Assembly (NCBI RefSeq): GCF_001427795.1
Contig: NZ_LMHJ01000001.1
Span: 1,334,281 to 1,398,280 of the forward strand
Length of the DNA: 64,000 bases
Source: Nocardioides sp. Root682
Lineage (GTDB): Bacteria > Actinomycetota > Actinomycetes > Propionibacteriales > Nocardioidaceae
Reading direction: 5' to 3'
Position numbers and translations under genes: made by a program. Under the pieces are notes generated by a model. That model was not told the origin of the DNA, did not search any database, and saw only the letters and a list, made by a program, of their open reading frames with translations. Shown one piece after another: positions 49,934-58,504 of this stretch. The number at the start of each line of letters is the position of its first letter. Within the stretch, counting starts at the first letter, position 1.

Positions 49934-50938
49934 TCAGGCCTGGGTGGCGACCCGGTCCTCGAGCAGGTCGTTGCCGATGTCCCCGGTCGCACCGCGCGCA
50001 GCGGCAGCCCGGCCGATGACGAACACGTAGACAAGGAACACGACCTCCGCAAGGATGCCGATCCCGATCCGTGCCCAGGTGGGCAGCGGCGACGGCGTCA
50101 CGAACCCTTCGACGATGCCGCTGATGAACAGGACGACCCCGAGCCCGAGGGCGACGGTGACGGCAGTCCGCCCGGCCCGCGCCAGCGACGACGCCCGGCT
50201 GACCTGTCCGGGTTCGATCCAGGACCAGAACAGCCGCAGGCCGACCCCGCCGGCCACGAACACGCAGGTGAGCTCGAGCAGTCCGTGCGGGAGGATCAGA
50301 CCCCAGAACAATTCGCCCCGGTCGTGGCGGGTCATGATCGAGCCGACGATGGCGAGGTTCGCGACGTTCTGGAAGAGCAGGTAGATCACCGGGAACCCGA
50401 GGATGCCGAAGGCGATGCACAGCGCGCTGACCCAGGTGTTGTTGATCCACACGTGGGTGGCGAAGGCGCCCGCGGCGTTCTCGCTGTAGTAGTTCTCGAA
50501 GTCGCTGTTGACCAGCTGGTCCACCTCTTGCGGCGAGATCAGGTTCTGCTCCACCTCGGGGTGGTGGGTGAGCCACACCATCATCACGGCGATCACGACG
50601 ACATTGCCGGCCAGGCACCCGAGCCACCACCAGCGCAGCCGGTAGAGCGCAGCCGGGAACTGGTCGGTGAAGAACCGGGCGACGCCGCGCCAGGTCGGCA
50701 CCCGCGACGCCAGCATGGCGATCCGCGATCGGCCGAGCAGCGAGGAGAGGTACGCAACCAGCTCGCCGTCCGGCGCCGACGTACGCACGACCGAGAGGTG
50801 GGTGGCGACCTGCTGGTAGCGGTCCACCAGCTCGTCGGCCTCGGCCCCGTTGCGCTTGCGCAGCGCGACCAGCTGCTCGAGGCGCACCCAGGAGTACGAA
50901 TGGGCCGCGACGTAGGCGTCGAGGTCGATGCGGGGCAC
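49934..50938 (-). CDS. SpoIIM family (stage II sporulation protein M-like) membrane protein
   Basis: 334 residues with about six membrane helices in the C-terminal two thirds; the GLILPHGLLELTCVFVAGGVGL segment is typical of SpoIIM-like proteins. The organism need not sporulate: this family occurs widely next to RDD and MoxR genes in actinobacteria. The GTG at 50938 is preceded at 6 bases by TACCCT. It is divergent from the RDD gene with 36 bases between, so both may share a bidirectional promoter region. Confidence 0.85.
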   Translation of the reverse strand: MPRIDLDAYVAAHSYSWVRLEQLVALRKRNGAEADELVDRYQQVATHLSVVRTSAPDGELVAYLSSLLGRSRIAMLASRVPTWRGVARFFTDQFPAALYRLRWWWLGCLAGNVVVIAVMMVWLTHHPEVEQNLISPQEVDQLVNSDFENYYSENAAGAFATHVWINNTWVSALCIAFGILGFPVIYLLFQNVANLAIVGSIMTRHDRGELFWGLILPHGLLELTCVFVAGGVGLRLFWSWIEPGQVSRASSLARAGRTAVTVALGLGVVLFISGIVEGFVTPSPLPTWARIGIGILAEVVFLVYVFVIGRAAAARGATGDIGNDLLEDRVATQA

Positions 50939-50974
50939 GGCCACAGGGTACGGGGGTGTGACAGGCTGGTCCCG

Positions 50975-51787
50975 ATGAGCACGTCCGACTTCGCCACCGT
51001 CACCGCCGATGACCTGGTCACCGGCGAAGGTGTCGCGCTCGATCTCCCCGCCGCTTCGCTCGGACTCCGCCTCGCGAGCGGCATGCTCGACGTGCTCGTG
51101 ACGATCGTGACGTTCGTGGTCCTTTTCATCGTCCTGACCGTCGCCACGATCCCGGTCGGCGACGACGCCCTCACCGGGGCGGCGACCGTGCTCGCCACGG
51201 TGGTGACCTTCCTCGTGATCCCCACGACCGTCGAGACGCTGACCCGAGGTCGGTCCGTCGGCAAGCTCGCCCTCGGCCTGCGCGCCGTCCGCGACGACGG
51301 CGGGCCGATCAGCTTCCACCACGCGCTGGTGCGGGCCCTGATCGGCTTCGTCGAGATCTATGCGTTCACCGGGGCTCCGGCGTTCTTCTCGATCATGCTG
51401 AGCTCGCGAGGCAAGCGGTTGGGCGACTACGCCGCCGGTACTTACGTCGTGCGCGCCCGGGTCCGCCTGCGCCTGCCGTACCCGCCCCAGATGCCGCCCG
51501 CCCTCGCATCCTGGGCGCGGCGCACCGACCTCGGCACGCTGCCGACCGGAACTGCCCTGGCGATTCGTCAGTTCCTGGGCCGCCTGCCGACGCTCGACCC
51601 CGTCTCCCGGGACCGCGTCGGCCGGGCGCTGCTCGCCGACGTGCTCCCCCATGTGGCGCCGGCCCCACCGGCCGGTGCGCCCCCGGAGCTGGTCCTGGCG
51701 GCGATCATCGCCGAGCGCCGGGAACGCGACCTGGCCCGGCTCCGCCGCGACGAAGACCTACGTGCGCGACTCCTCGCTGGTGGCTGA
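50975..51787 (+). CDS. RDD family membrane protein
   Basis: 270 residues from the ATG at 50975. The RDD domain (about 25-165) has LGLRLASGMLDVLV, TRGRSVGKLALGLRAVRDDGG and KRLGDYAAGTYVV, with three to four helices, followed by a cytoplasmic Arg-rich C-terminal region. A -10-like CAGGCT lies 7 bases before the ATG, suggesting a leaderless message. RDD/SpoIIM pairs with MoxR-DUF58 genes recur in actinobacteria; 16 bases separate it from the second MoxR gene. Confidence 0.85.
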   Translation: MSTSDFATVTADDLVTGEGVALDLPAASLGLRLASGMLDVLVTIVTFVVLFIVLTVATIPVGDDALTGAATVLATVVTFLVIPTTVETLTRGRSVGKLALGLRAVRDDGGPISFHHALVRALIGFVEIYAFTGAPAFFSIMLSSRGKRLGDYAAGTYVVRARVRLRLPYPPQMPPALASWARRTDLGTLPTGTALAIRQFLGRLPTLDPVSRDRVGRALLADVLPHVAPAPPAGAPPELVLAAIIAERRERDLARLRRDEDLRARLLAGG

Positions 51788-51803
51788 GAAGTAGGTTTGG
51801 CGC

Positions 51804-52832
51804 ATGATCGAGGCCTTCGAGTCACCCGCCACGAATTCCGGCACCCCGCTGACCGCCGCTGAGCTGGAGCACGCGACCGAGGCGATCAGCCGGGTGTCCG
51901 AGGCGTTCTCGAGCCGCGTCGTGGGACAGCACCGGGTGCGTACGGCGCTGCTGGTCACCCTGCTCGCCGAGGGCCACGTGCTCCTCGAGAGCGTCCCCGG
52001 CCTGGCCAAGACCCTCGCCTCCGCAACGCTCGCGCAGGCCATCAACGCGCAGTTCGCCCGCATCCAGTGCACGCCGGACCTGCTGCCGAGCGACATCATC
52101 GGCACCCAGGTCTACGACCCGCGGCGCCACGAGTTCGAAACCCAGCTCGGTCCGGTCCACGCCAACTTCGTCCTGCTCGACGAGATCAACCGATCCAGCG
52201 CGAAGACCCAGTCCGCGCTGCTCGAAGCCATGCAGGAGCGACAGACCTCGATCGCGGGAACGATCCACCCGCTGCCCCAGCCCTTCATGGTCCTCGCGAC
52301 GCAGAACCCCATCGAGGAGGAGGGCACCTACATCCTCCCCCACGCCCAGATGGACCGGTTCCTGCTCAAGGAGATCGTCGACTACCCGAGCGAGGACGAC
52401 GAGCTGATGGTCCTCGAACGGATCGACGACGGCACCCTGGGCCAGCACATGACCGACATCGAGCCGGTCGTGACCACCGCCGAGATCGCCCGGATCCAGA
52501 GCCTGGTCCGTCGTGTGTACGTCGACCCGGCGATCAAGCGCTACGTCGTCTCCCTCATCCGGGCGACCCGCAACGTCGGCCAGCTGCTCGGCCCCGAGCT
52601 CGGCAACTACGTCGACATCGGCGCCAGCCCGCGCGGGTCGATCGCGTTCTTCCAGGCGGCGCGCGCGATGGCCGTGGTGCAGGGCCGCCACTACGTCATC
52701 CCCGAGGACGTCCGCGAGCTGCGGCACAGCGTGCTCCGGCACCGGATCCACCTGAGCTTCGAGGCGCTGGCCGACCGCATCCGGCCCGAGACGGTGATCG
52801 ACGCCGTCTTCCGGGCGGTCCCGACCCCGTGA
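51804..52832 (+). CDS. MoxR family AAA+ ATPase (second cluster)
   Basis: 342 residues. Walker A is ESVPGLAKT, Walker B LLDEINRSSAKTQSALLEAMQE, and sensor 1 ATQNPIEEEGTYILPHAQMDRF. It is similar to the MoxR at 47585 but clearly a separate paralogue. TAGGTT 6 bases before the ATG suggests that it has its own leaderless promoter. It starts a tight operon (MoxR, DUF58, DUF4381-like, two VWA, TPR) resembling the Bat/aerotolerance type of MoxR system. Confidence 0.92.
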   Translation: MIEAFESPATNSGTPLTAAELEHATEAISRVSEAFSSRVVGQHRVRTALLVTLLAEGHVLLESVPGLAKTLASATLAQAINAQFARIQCTPDLLPSDIIGTQVYDPRRHEFETQLGPVHANFVLLDEINRSSAKTQSALLEAMQERQTSIAGTIHPLPQPFMVLATQNPIEEEGTYILPHAQMDRFLLKEIVDYPSEDDELMVLERIDDGTLGQHMTDIEPVVTTAEIARIQSLVRRVYVDPAIKRYVVSLIRATRNVGQLLGPELGNYVDIGASPRGSIAFFQAARAMAVVQGRHYVIPEDVRELRHSVLRHRIHLSFEALADRIRPETVIDAVFRAVPTP

Positions 52833-52856
52833 CCCCGGCCTCGAGATGACGCTGCC

Positions 52857-53747
52857 ATGACCGCCCACCTCACCCGGATCAAGTCCCGCCTCTCGGTCCA
52901 TGCGCACCGCAAGGTGCGTGGACTGCTCGACGGCGAGTACGCCGCGATCCACGTCGGCCGCGGCATCGACTTCAACGACCTGCGCGAGTACGTCCGCGGT
53001 GACGACGTGAAGGACATCGACTGGAAGGCGTCGGCCCGCAGTCGCCAGCTCCTGATCAAGCGGTACGTCGCCGAGCGCAAGCACACCGTGCTGCTGTGTG
53101 TCTCGACCGGGCGCAGCATGGCTGCGATGAACGACGCGGCGGTCTCCAAGCGCGATCTCGCCGTCTTCGTGTCGGGCGTGATGGGCTACCTCGCGGTGCA
53201 GCACGGCGACCTGGTCGGCCTCGCCCATGGTGACGCGACCCGTCAGTCCGCGCGTCCGCCGGAGGGCAACGAGCTCCACCTCGAACGGCTCCTCGGCATC
53301 GTCCACGACGCCATCGCTCCGGACGGTCCGCCCTCCGACCTGACCGCCCTGCTGCGGTACGTCGCGCGCACCGTCCGCCGGCGCACGATCCTGGTCGTGG
53401 TGTCGGACGAGACGACGCTGCCCGAGGCCAGTGTCGACATCCTGCGGCGGTTGACCGCCCAGCACGAGGTGCTGTTCCTGACCATCGGGGACCTCGACCC
53501 GACGCTGCCCGCGGTCGCCGACCGTCGCCTCGTCGACGTCGATGCCGGGGCCGAGGTGCCCGGCTGGCTGCGCCACGACCGGGAGCTCCGCGACCAGTAC
53601 GCGGCCCTCGTCACCAGCCAGGAGCAACAGCTCCGCCGCCGGCTCGAGCAGCTGGGCGTCGTACACGAACGGGTTCGGGACACCGAGTCGGCCATCAGCG
53701 CCGTCTACCGGCTCCTGGAGAGGCACCGCCATGCTCGCCGGCGCTGA
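52857..53747 (+). CDS. DUF58 domain protein (second cluster)
   Basis: 296 residues without the membrane helices of the first-cluster DUF58. The core GRGIDFNDLREYVRGDDVKDIDWKASAR (about 38-65) is followed by a VWA-like half with LLCVSTGRSMAA, which keeps a DxSxS-like loop in altered form. It is expected to be a soluble partner of the upstream MoxR ATPase. Overlaps the next gene by 17 bases. Confidence 0.88.
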   Translation: MTAHLTRIKSRLSVHAHRKVRGLLDGEYAAIHVGRGIDFNDLREYVRGDDVKDIDWKASARSRQLLIKRYVAERKHTVLLCVSTGRSMAAMNDAAVSKRDLAVFVSGVMGYLAVQHGDLVGLAHGDATRQSARPPEGNELHLERLLGIVHDAIAPDGPPSDLTALLRYVARTVRRRTILVVVSDETTLPEASVDILRRLTAQHEVLFLTIGDLDPTLPAVADRRLVDVDAGAEVPGWLRHDRELRDQYAALVTSQEQQLRRRLEQLGVVHERVRDTESAISAVYRLLERHRHARRR

Positions 53748-54222
53748 GCCAGCCCCGATGCCCGACGAGTTCACCGGTCCGGTCACGTACGCCGACTGGT
53801 GGCTGTGGCTCGCCGTCGTTCTCCTCGCCCTGGTCGTCGCCTACTACCTGGTGTCCTGGTGGATCACCCGGCCGCCGCGGGTCCCGACGATCGCGCGCCC
53901 GGACGTCGACGTACCCAGTGCCCAGGCGGAGCACCTGGGGCGGATCGATCGGGTGGTCGCCCAGGTCCGCGCCGGTGCGTTGCCTCCCCGTGACGGCCAC
54001 CAGCAGCTCAGCGAGGTGGTCCGCTCCTACGTCGCGACGGTCACCACCCTGCCCGCGCGGACCATGGCGCTGGCCGACTTCCGCGAGCGGGCACCGCAGG
54101 AGCTCGTGGACACCATCGAGGTGATGTATCCGCCCGAGTTCGCCCCCGACGCGACCCTCGCCGAGGACGCCTTCGACACGGCCGTCGCACAGGCACGAAG
54201 CCTGGTGGGCACATGGACCTGA
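53731..54222 (+). CDS. DUF4381-like single-span membrane protein
   Basis: 163 residues from the ATG at 53731, inside the end of the DUF58 gene. A short exported N-terminus with a Trp-rich segment (TYADWWLWLA) leads to one membrane helix (about 28-46) and a cytoplasmic alpha-helical domain. The position between DUF58 and VWA genes and the architecture fit DUF4381 proteins of Bat-type operons; sequence support is modest. Overlaps the next gene by 10 bases. Confidence 0.65.
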   Translation: MLAGAEPAPMPDEFTGPVTYADWWLWLAVVLLALVVAYYLVSWWITRPPRVPTIARPDVDVPSAQAEHLGRIDRVVAQVRAGALPPRDGHQQLSEVVRSYVATVTTLPARTMALADFRERAPQELVDTIEVMYPPEFAPDATLAEDAFDTAVAQARSLVGTWT

Positions 54223-55265
54223 CCTGGAACGGCGGCGGCAGCGAGTTCCGCTGGCCGTGGATGCTGCCCCTGCTGGTCGTGCTCGTCGTCGGCCTGCTCG
54301 TGTGGTGGGCGCGCACCCGGGGACGCCCGCCGGCGGGTGCGGCGTACGTCGCCCACGCCGATCGCCTGCGCTCGCTCCCCCGCTACCAGACGCTGGTACG
54401 ACGCCGGGTCATCATCGGTACCTGCCTGACCCTCGCCGCGCTGCTCACCTGCGCGGGCGCCATCGTGCTCTCGGGACGGGTCCAGGAGCGCCAGACCATG
54501 CAGCAGGACGACCGGACCCGCGACATCATGCTCTGCCTGGACGCGTCGGGCTCGATGGCCGAGGTGGACGCCGAGGTGCTCCGTGAGTTCCGCACCATCG
54601 TCGACGGACTGCAGGGCGAACGGGTCGGGCTCACCATCTTCAGCGGCGTCGCGATCACCGTGTTCCCGCTGACCGACGACTACGACTTCGTGGTCGAGCA
54701 GCTCACTGAGGCCGAGGCGGCCTTCGGCACCGGTGGCGTCTACAGCGACGCCTACGCCCTCTACACCGCCGGAACCGTCGTCGACTGGTCGGTGCAGTCA
54801 CAGCTCGGCGACGGGCTCGCGTCCTGCGTCCAGCGGTTCGACCGCAAGGACGAGGAACGCAGCCGTGCGATCGTGCTGGCCTCCGACAATGAGCCGATCG
54901 GCGAGGGCATCTTCGATGTCGCGGGCGCCGCGCAGTTCGCCGCTGACGAGGACGTCATCGTGCACGGCATCGCCGCACCGCTGACCGCCGACCGCCCCAG
55001 TGCACTGCAGCTCTTCGACGACGCCGTGACCGGCACCGGCGGGACCTTCGCGCTGCTCGGCCAGGACGGCAGCGCGGCCGCGGTCATCGCCGCGATCGGC
55101 AACCTCGAGGCCAGGAAGATCGACCGACCGCCGCTGGTGCAGGTGCTGGACCGGCCCACCCTGGGCACGGTCATCACCGGGATCGGCCTGGGTGGCCTGG
55201 TGGCGGTGTGGATCGCCGAGGGCGCCATCGCGCTGCGCGGACGACGCCGTGAGGACACGCCATGA
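54213..55265 (+). CDS. VWA domain membrane protein (BatA-like)
   Basis: 350 residues: two N-terminal membrane helices (about 15-33 and 68-90), an extracytoplasmic VWA domain (about 100-300) with an intact MIDAS start CLDASGSM and a later ASDNEP, and a C-terminal helix (about 315-335). The topology matches BatA/BatB proteins, which are thought to bind partner proteins through a metal at the MIDAS. Overlaps the next VWA gene by 4 bases. Confidence 0.85.
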   Translation: MDLTWNGGGSEFRWPWMLPLLVVLVVGLLVWWARTRGRPPAGAAYVAHADRLRSLPRYQTLVRRRVIIGTCLTLAALLTCAGAIVLSGRVQERQTMQQDDRTRDIMLCLDASGSMAEVDAEVLREFRTIVDGLQGERVGLTIFSGVAITVFPLTDDYDFVVEQLTEAEAAFGTGGVYSDAYALYTAGTVVDWSVQSQLGDGLASCVQRFDRKDEERSRAIVLASDNEPIGEGIFDVAGAAQFAADEDVIVHGIAAPLTADRPSALQLFDDAVTGTGGTFALLGQDGSAAAVIAAIGNLEARKIDRPPLVQVLDRPTLGTVITGIGLGGLVAVWIAEGAIALRGRRREDTP

Positions 55266-56200
55266 GTCCCTCCACCGCGACCGTCCTGGTCCTCGCGCGC
55301 CGCATCGGCATCGCCCTCACCTTCATCCTCGTCCTGCTGCGCCCCGGCGTCGGGGAGGCCGACGCGCCGACCCAGCTCGCCGACATCGACGTGCTGGTGG
55401 TCCTCGACCGCACGCGCTCCATGGCGGCCCTCGACTTCGACGACCGCGAACCGCGCATCAACGGCGTGAAGTCGGACCTGGTCGCCCTGGCCAACGCCCT
55501 TCCGGGTGCCCGCTTCGGGATGCTGACCTTCGGCGCCGAGGCGCGCCTGGTGCTGCCGTTCAGCACGGACGTCACTGCGTTCGAGTCCGCGGTCGACACC
55601 GTCTACCTCGAGGGGCCGCAGGACGGCGAGGGGTCGCGGGCCGACCGGCCGGTGCCCGAGCTGACCGAGGTCCTCCAGCGCGCCGAGGACCAGCGCCCCG
55701 AGCGGCGCCGGGTCGTGGTCTACGTCGGCGACGGCGAGGACACCGCGGAGAGCCAGGGCAGCACGGATCCCTCCTTCGAGGACGTCGCCGACCTGATCGC
55801 CGGCGGCATCGTCCTGGGCTACGGCACCGAGCAGGGCGCCACGATGCCGTCCTCCAGCGACCTGGACATCGACGAGGGCTACGTCCTGGACCCGGAGACC
55901 GACCAGAGCGCGGTCTCGAAGGCCGACCTGGAGAACCTCGAGAAGATCGCCGACGAGCTCGGGGTCGCGTTCGCCCACCGCACCAGCACCGCCGGCATCG
56001 GAGAGATCGCGGAGTCCTTCGAGGCGTCGTACGTCGACGGCGAAGGCGGGGACGGTCGCCCGGCCAAGCACGACCTCACCTGGCTGTTCGGCCTGGTCCT
56101 GCTCGCCCTGGTGCTCGCCGAGCTGCGGGCCGGCTGGCGCGCGGTGTGGGCCTCGCGCACCACCTTGTTGCCGGCACCCGTGAAGGGAGCGGGCCGATGA
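55262..56200 (+). CDS. Second VWA domain membrane protein (BatB-like)
   Basis: 312 residues with an N-terminal helix (about 10-28), an extracytoplasmic VWA domain and a C-terminal helix (about 275-295). The MIDAS loop reads VVLDRTRSMAA: the usual DxSxS is changed to DRTRS, with Thr in the middle position, so metal binding may be altered. It has an acidic C-terminal loop. Overlaps both neighbours by 4 bases. Confidence 0.83.
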   Translation: MSPSTATVLVLARRIGIALTFILVLLRPGVGEADAPTQLADIDVLVVLDRTRSMAALDFDDREPRINGVKSDLVALANALPGARFGMLTFGAEARLVLPFSTDVTAFESAVDTVYLEGPQDGEGSRADRPVPELTEVLQRAEDQRPERRRVVVYVGDGEDTAESQGSTDPSFEDVADLIAGGIVLGYGTEQGATMPSSSDLDIDEGYVLDPETDQSAVSKADLENLEKIADELGVAFAHRTSTAGIGEIAESFEASYVDGEGGDGRPAKHDLTWLFGLVLLALVLAELRAGWRAVWASRTTLLPAPVKGAGR

Positions 56201-56913
56201 GGAGGCCACCGGACCCCCGTCGCCGGCTGCGCCGGGTGCTGCTGGTTGCCGGCATCCTGCCGGCCCTGCTCGTCCTGGCCTGGTGCCTCAAGGTCGGCCT
56301 GACGCTGCAGAACAACGCAGCGGGCCGAGACGCCTTCGACGACCAGGACTTCGACCGTGCGGTCGCCGAGTTCACCGACAACCGGCGCCTCAACTGGTTC
56401 GAGTCGTGGATCGCCGCGTTCAACGAAGGCGCCGCCCTGCACGTCGACGGCGCGTGGCCCGACGCGATCACGGCCTACGAAACGGCCCTTGAGGACGTCC
56501 CGCACCGCGACGAGTGCACCGTGCGGATCAACCTCGCACTGGTCCACGAGGCGGTCGGCGACGCGTCGTACGCGGAGAAGAACACCGACGAGGCGATCAT
56601 CGCCTGGCAGACGGGGATCAACGTGCTCGCCGAGGGCTCCTGCCCGACGGACTCCGGCCGCGGCGAGAAGCAGACCGAGGACGCAGCGACCGTCGACGAC
56701 CGGCTGCGCAACAAGATCCAGGAGAACCAGCAACAGGACCCGAATCCGCCGCAGGACCCCCAGCAGCCCGACGACGAGTCCGACGGCGAGGAGGACGGGC
56801 AGAAGGATCCCCGGCAGGAACAGCTGGAGCGCAACAACCAGGAGGGCCTGGACCAGCGCCGCCAGGACCAGGAGCTGTACGACGACGACTACAACCGCCC
56901 GAACAGCTGGTGA
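56197..56913 (+). CDS. TPR-like membrane-anchored protein with acidic C-terminus
   Basis: 238 residues from the ATG at 56197 (4-base overlap with the VWA gene). One membrane helix (about 14-36) precedes two to three TPR-like helix pairs (NAAGRDAFDDQDFDRAVAEF, AWPDAITAYETALEDV, NTDEAIIAWQTGIN), then a Gln/Asp/Glu/Pro-rich disordered tail. BatC/BatE-type proteins of aerotolerance operons also have TPRs. Last gene of the second MoxR operon; it converges on coxG. Confidence 0.75.
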   Translation: MRRPPDPRRRLRRVLLVAGILPALLVLAWCLKVGLTLQNNAAGRDAFDDQDFDRAVAEFTDNRRLNWFESWIAAFNEGAALHVDGAWPDAITAYETALEDVPHRDECTVRINLALVHEAVGDASYAEKNTDEAIIAWQTGINVLAEGSCPTDSGRGEKQTEDAATVDDRLRNKIQENQQQDPNPPQDPQQPDDESDGEEDGQKDPRQEQLERNNQEGLDQRRQDQELYDDDYNRPNSW

Positions 56914-56941
56914 GGCCGCCGCGGCCGAGGAACGAGGACTC

Positions 56942-57631
56942 TCAGCGCCGTAGCCGACGCACCAGGGTCAACAGCACCAGCAACGCCCCGAGACCGATCA
57001 CGACCTTCTTGCCGTAGCTCCTGATCAGCACCGGAATCACGGCTGCCCCGAGGTCCAGGGCGTCGTCGTCCGGGGGTGGCGCCGCGTGCTTCGGACCTGC
57101 CTGCGCATCGGGCGCCGGGGACGGCGTGGTGTCCTGCCCGGAGTCCTGGTCGGGGGCACCCGGTTCGTCGGCGAGCCGCTGCTCGAGGCAGGCGACGAAC
57201 TGGCCGAGCAGCTTGTCCGAGACGTCCTGCATGACGCCACGACCGAACTGCGCGGGTTTGCCGGTGATGGCGAGGTCGGTGACCACCTCGACGGTGGTCT
57301 GCCCGCCGGCGTCACCAGGCTCGGTCATCGTGACGGTCACCTTCGCGCCCGCCGTACCGTTGCCGCGCTTGTCGCGGCCCTTCGCGTCGACCACGAAGCG
57401 GTGGGCGCCCTCGTCGCGCTCGACGAAGCTCCCGGCGCCTGCGTAGACGAGGGCGATCGGACCGAGCTTGACCTTGCAGGTGCCCTCGAAGGTCGGCGCG
57501 CCGTCGGCGTCCTCACCGACCGCGGTGACCTGGGCGCCGGGGAAGCACTCGGCCAGTGCGCCGATGTCCTGGAAGTGCGCCCAGGTCGCGTCGATCGTCG
57601 TGGGCACCGTGAAGGTGTGCGTCAGGTCCAT
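56942..57631 (-). CDS. coxG: CoxG-like SRPBCC protein with C-terminal membrane anchor
   Basis: 229 residues. An SRPBCC/CoxG domain (about 1-150; DLTHTFTVPTTIDATWAHFQDIGALAECFPGA at the start) is followed by a Pro/Asp-rich linker and one C-terminal helix (about 205-225) ending RRLRR. CoxG is thought to anchor CO dehydrogenase to the membrane, and recent work on related proteins suggests quinone shuttling. It lies 12 bases after coxM, last in the operon. Confidence 0.85.
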   Translation of the reverse strand: MDLTHTFTVPTTIDATWAHFQDIGALAECFPGAQVTAVGEDADGAPTFEGTCKVKLGPIALVYAGAGSFVERDEGAHRFVVDAKGRDKRGNGTAGAKVTVTMTEPGDAGGQTTVEVVTDLAITGKPAQFGRGVMQDVSDKLLGQFVACLEQRLADEPGAPDQDSGQDTTPSPAPDAQAGPKHAAPPPDDDALDLGAAVIPVLIRSYGKKVVIGLGALLVLLTLVRRLRR

Positions 57632-57643
57632 CGCGAACCGTCC

Positions 57644-58504
57644 TCAGCCGGCCGCCGCCAGCACGGCCCGCCGCGTCAGTACGCCGGCGAGGTGGCGGCG
57701 GTAGTCGGCGTCACCGTTGAGGTCGCTGGGCGGGTTGGTCCCCTCGGCAGCGACGGCTGCCGCTGCAGCCACACCCTCTTCTGTCGCCGGCTGGCCGACC
57801 AGCGCCTGCTCCGCTGCGTGGGCGCGCACCGGCGTGGAGCCCATGTTGGTGAGCCCGATCCGCGCCTCGGCGATCGTGCCGCCCTCGGTCCGCACCGTCG
57901 CTGCGACCGCCACGATCGGCCACTGGTGGGCGATCCGCACGAACTTCTCGTACGACGCCCCCCAGCCGCCGCGCTTCGGGACGTGCACCTCGGTCAGGAT
58001 CTCGTCCTCGGAGATCGCCGTCTCGAAGAGGTCGACGAAGAACTCCGCGGCCGGCACCGTCCGGGTGCCTCCCGGCCCCTGGATCACGAAGGTCGCCTCC
58101 AGTGCGAGTGCGGGCGCACCCAGGTCGCCAGCAGGATCGGCGTGCGCCAGTGCACCGCCGAAGGTGCCGCGGTGCCGGACCTGGGCGTCGGCGAGGTGCG
58201 TGATCGCCTTGCTGATCAACAGCGCGTGCTCGTGGACCAGCGCGCTGTGCCCGACGTCGTGATGGGTGGTCATTGCGCCGATCGCCAGGTGGTCCCCCTC
58301 GTCCCGGATGCCGCGCAGCGCGTCGATCCGGCCCAGGTCGATCACCCACTCGGGGGCGTTGAGCCGCATCCGGAGCACGGGCAACAGGCTCTGCCCGCCG
58401 GCGATGATCTTCACGTCGTCGCCTGCCGCGCCGTGCTCGGCGAGGGCGGCCAGGGCCTCCTCGACGGAGGTCGGTGCGACGTACTCGAAGGCTGCGGGAA
58501 TCAC
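57644..58504 (-). CDS. coxM: FAD-binding subunit of form II CO-dehydrogenase-like enzyme
   Basis: 286 residues from a GTG that overlaps the coxL stop by 4 bases. The FAD motifs AGGQSLLP (about 35-42) and RGTFGGALAHADP (110-122; the TGGS-like loop reads TFGG) are typical of the medium subunit of xanthine-oxidase-family enzymes. It passes electrons from the 2Fe-2S clusters to FAD. The longer frame to 59026 is a shadow. Confidence 0.9.
   Translation of the reverse strand: MIPAAFEYVAPTSVEEALAALAEHGAAGDDVKIIAGGQSLLPVLRMRLNAPEWVIDLGRIDALRGIRDEGDHLAIGAMTTHHDVGHSALVHEHALLISKAITHLADAQVRHRGTFGGALAHADPAGDLGAPALALEATFVIQGPGGTRTVPAAEFFVDLFETAISEDEILTEVHVPKRGGWGASYEKFVRIAHQWPIVAVAATVRTEGGTIAEARIGLTNMGSTPVRAHAAEQALVGQPATEEGVAAAAAVAAEGTNPPSDLNGDADYRRHLAGVLTRRAVLAAAG

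Noticed and set aside
49934..51652. SpoIIM extended upstream to 51652
   Set aside because: The extension runs antisense to the RDD gene; the GTG at 50938 with a -10-like element is a much better start.
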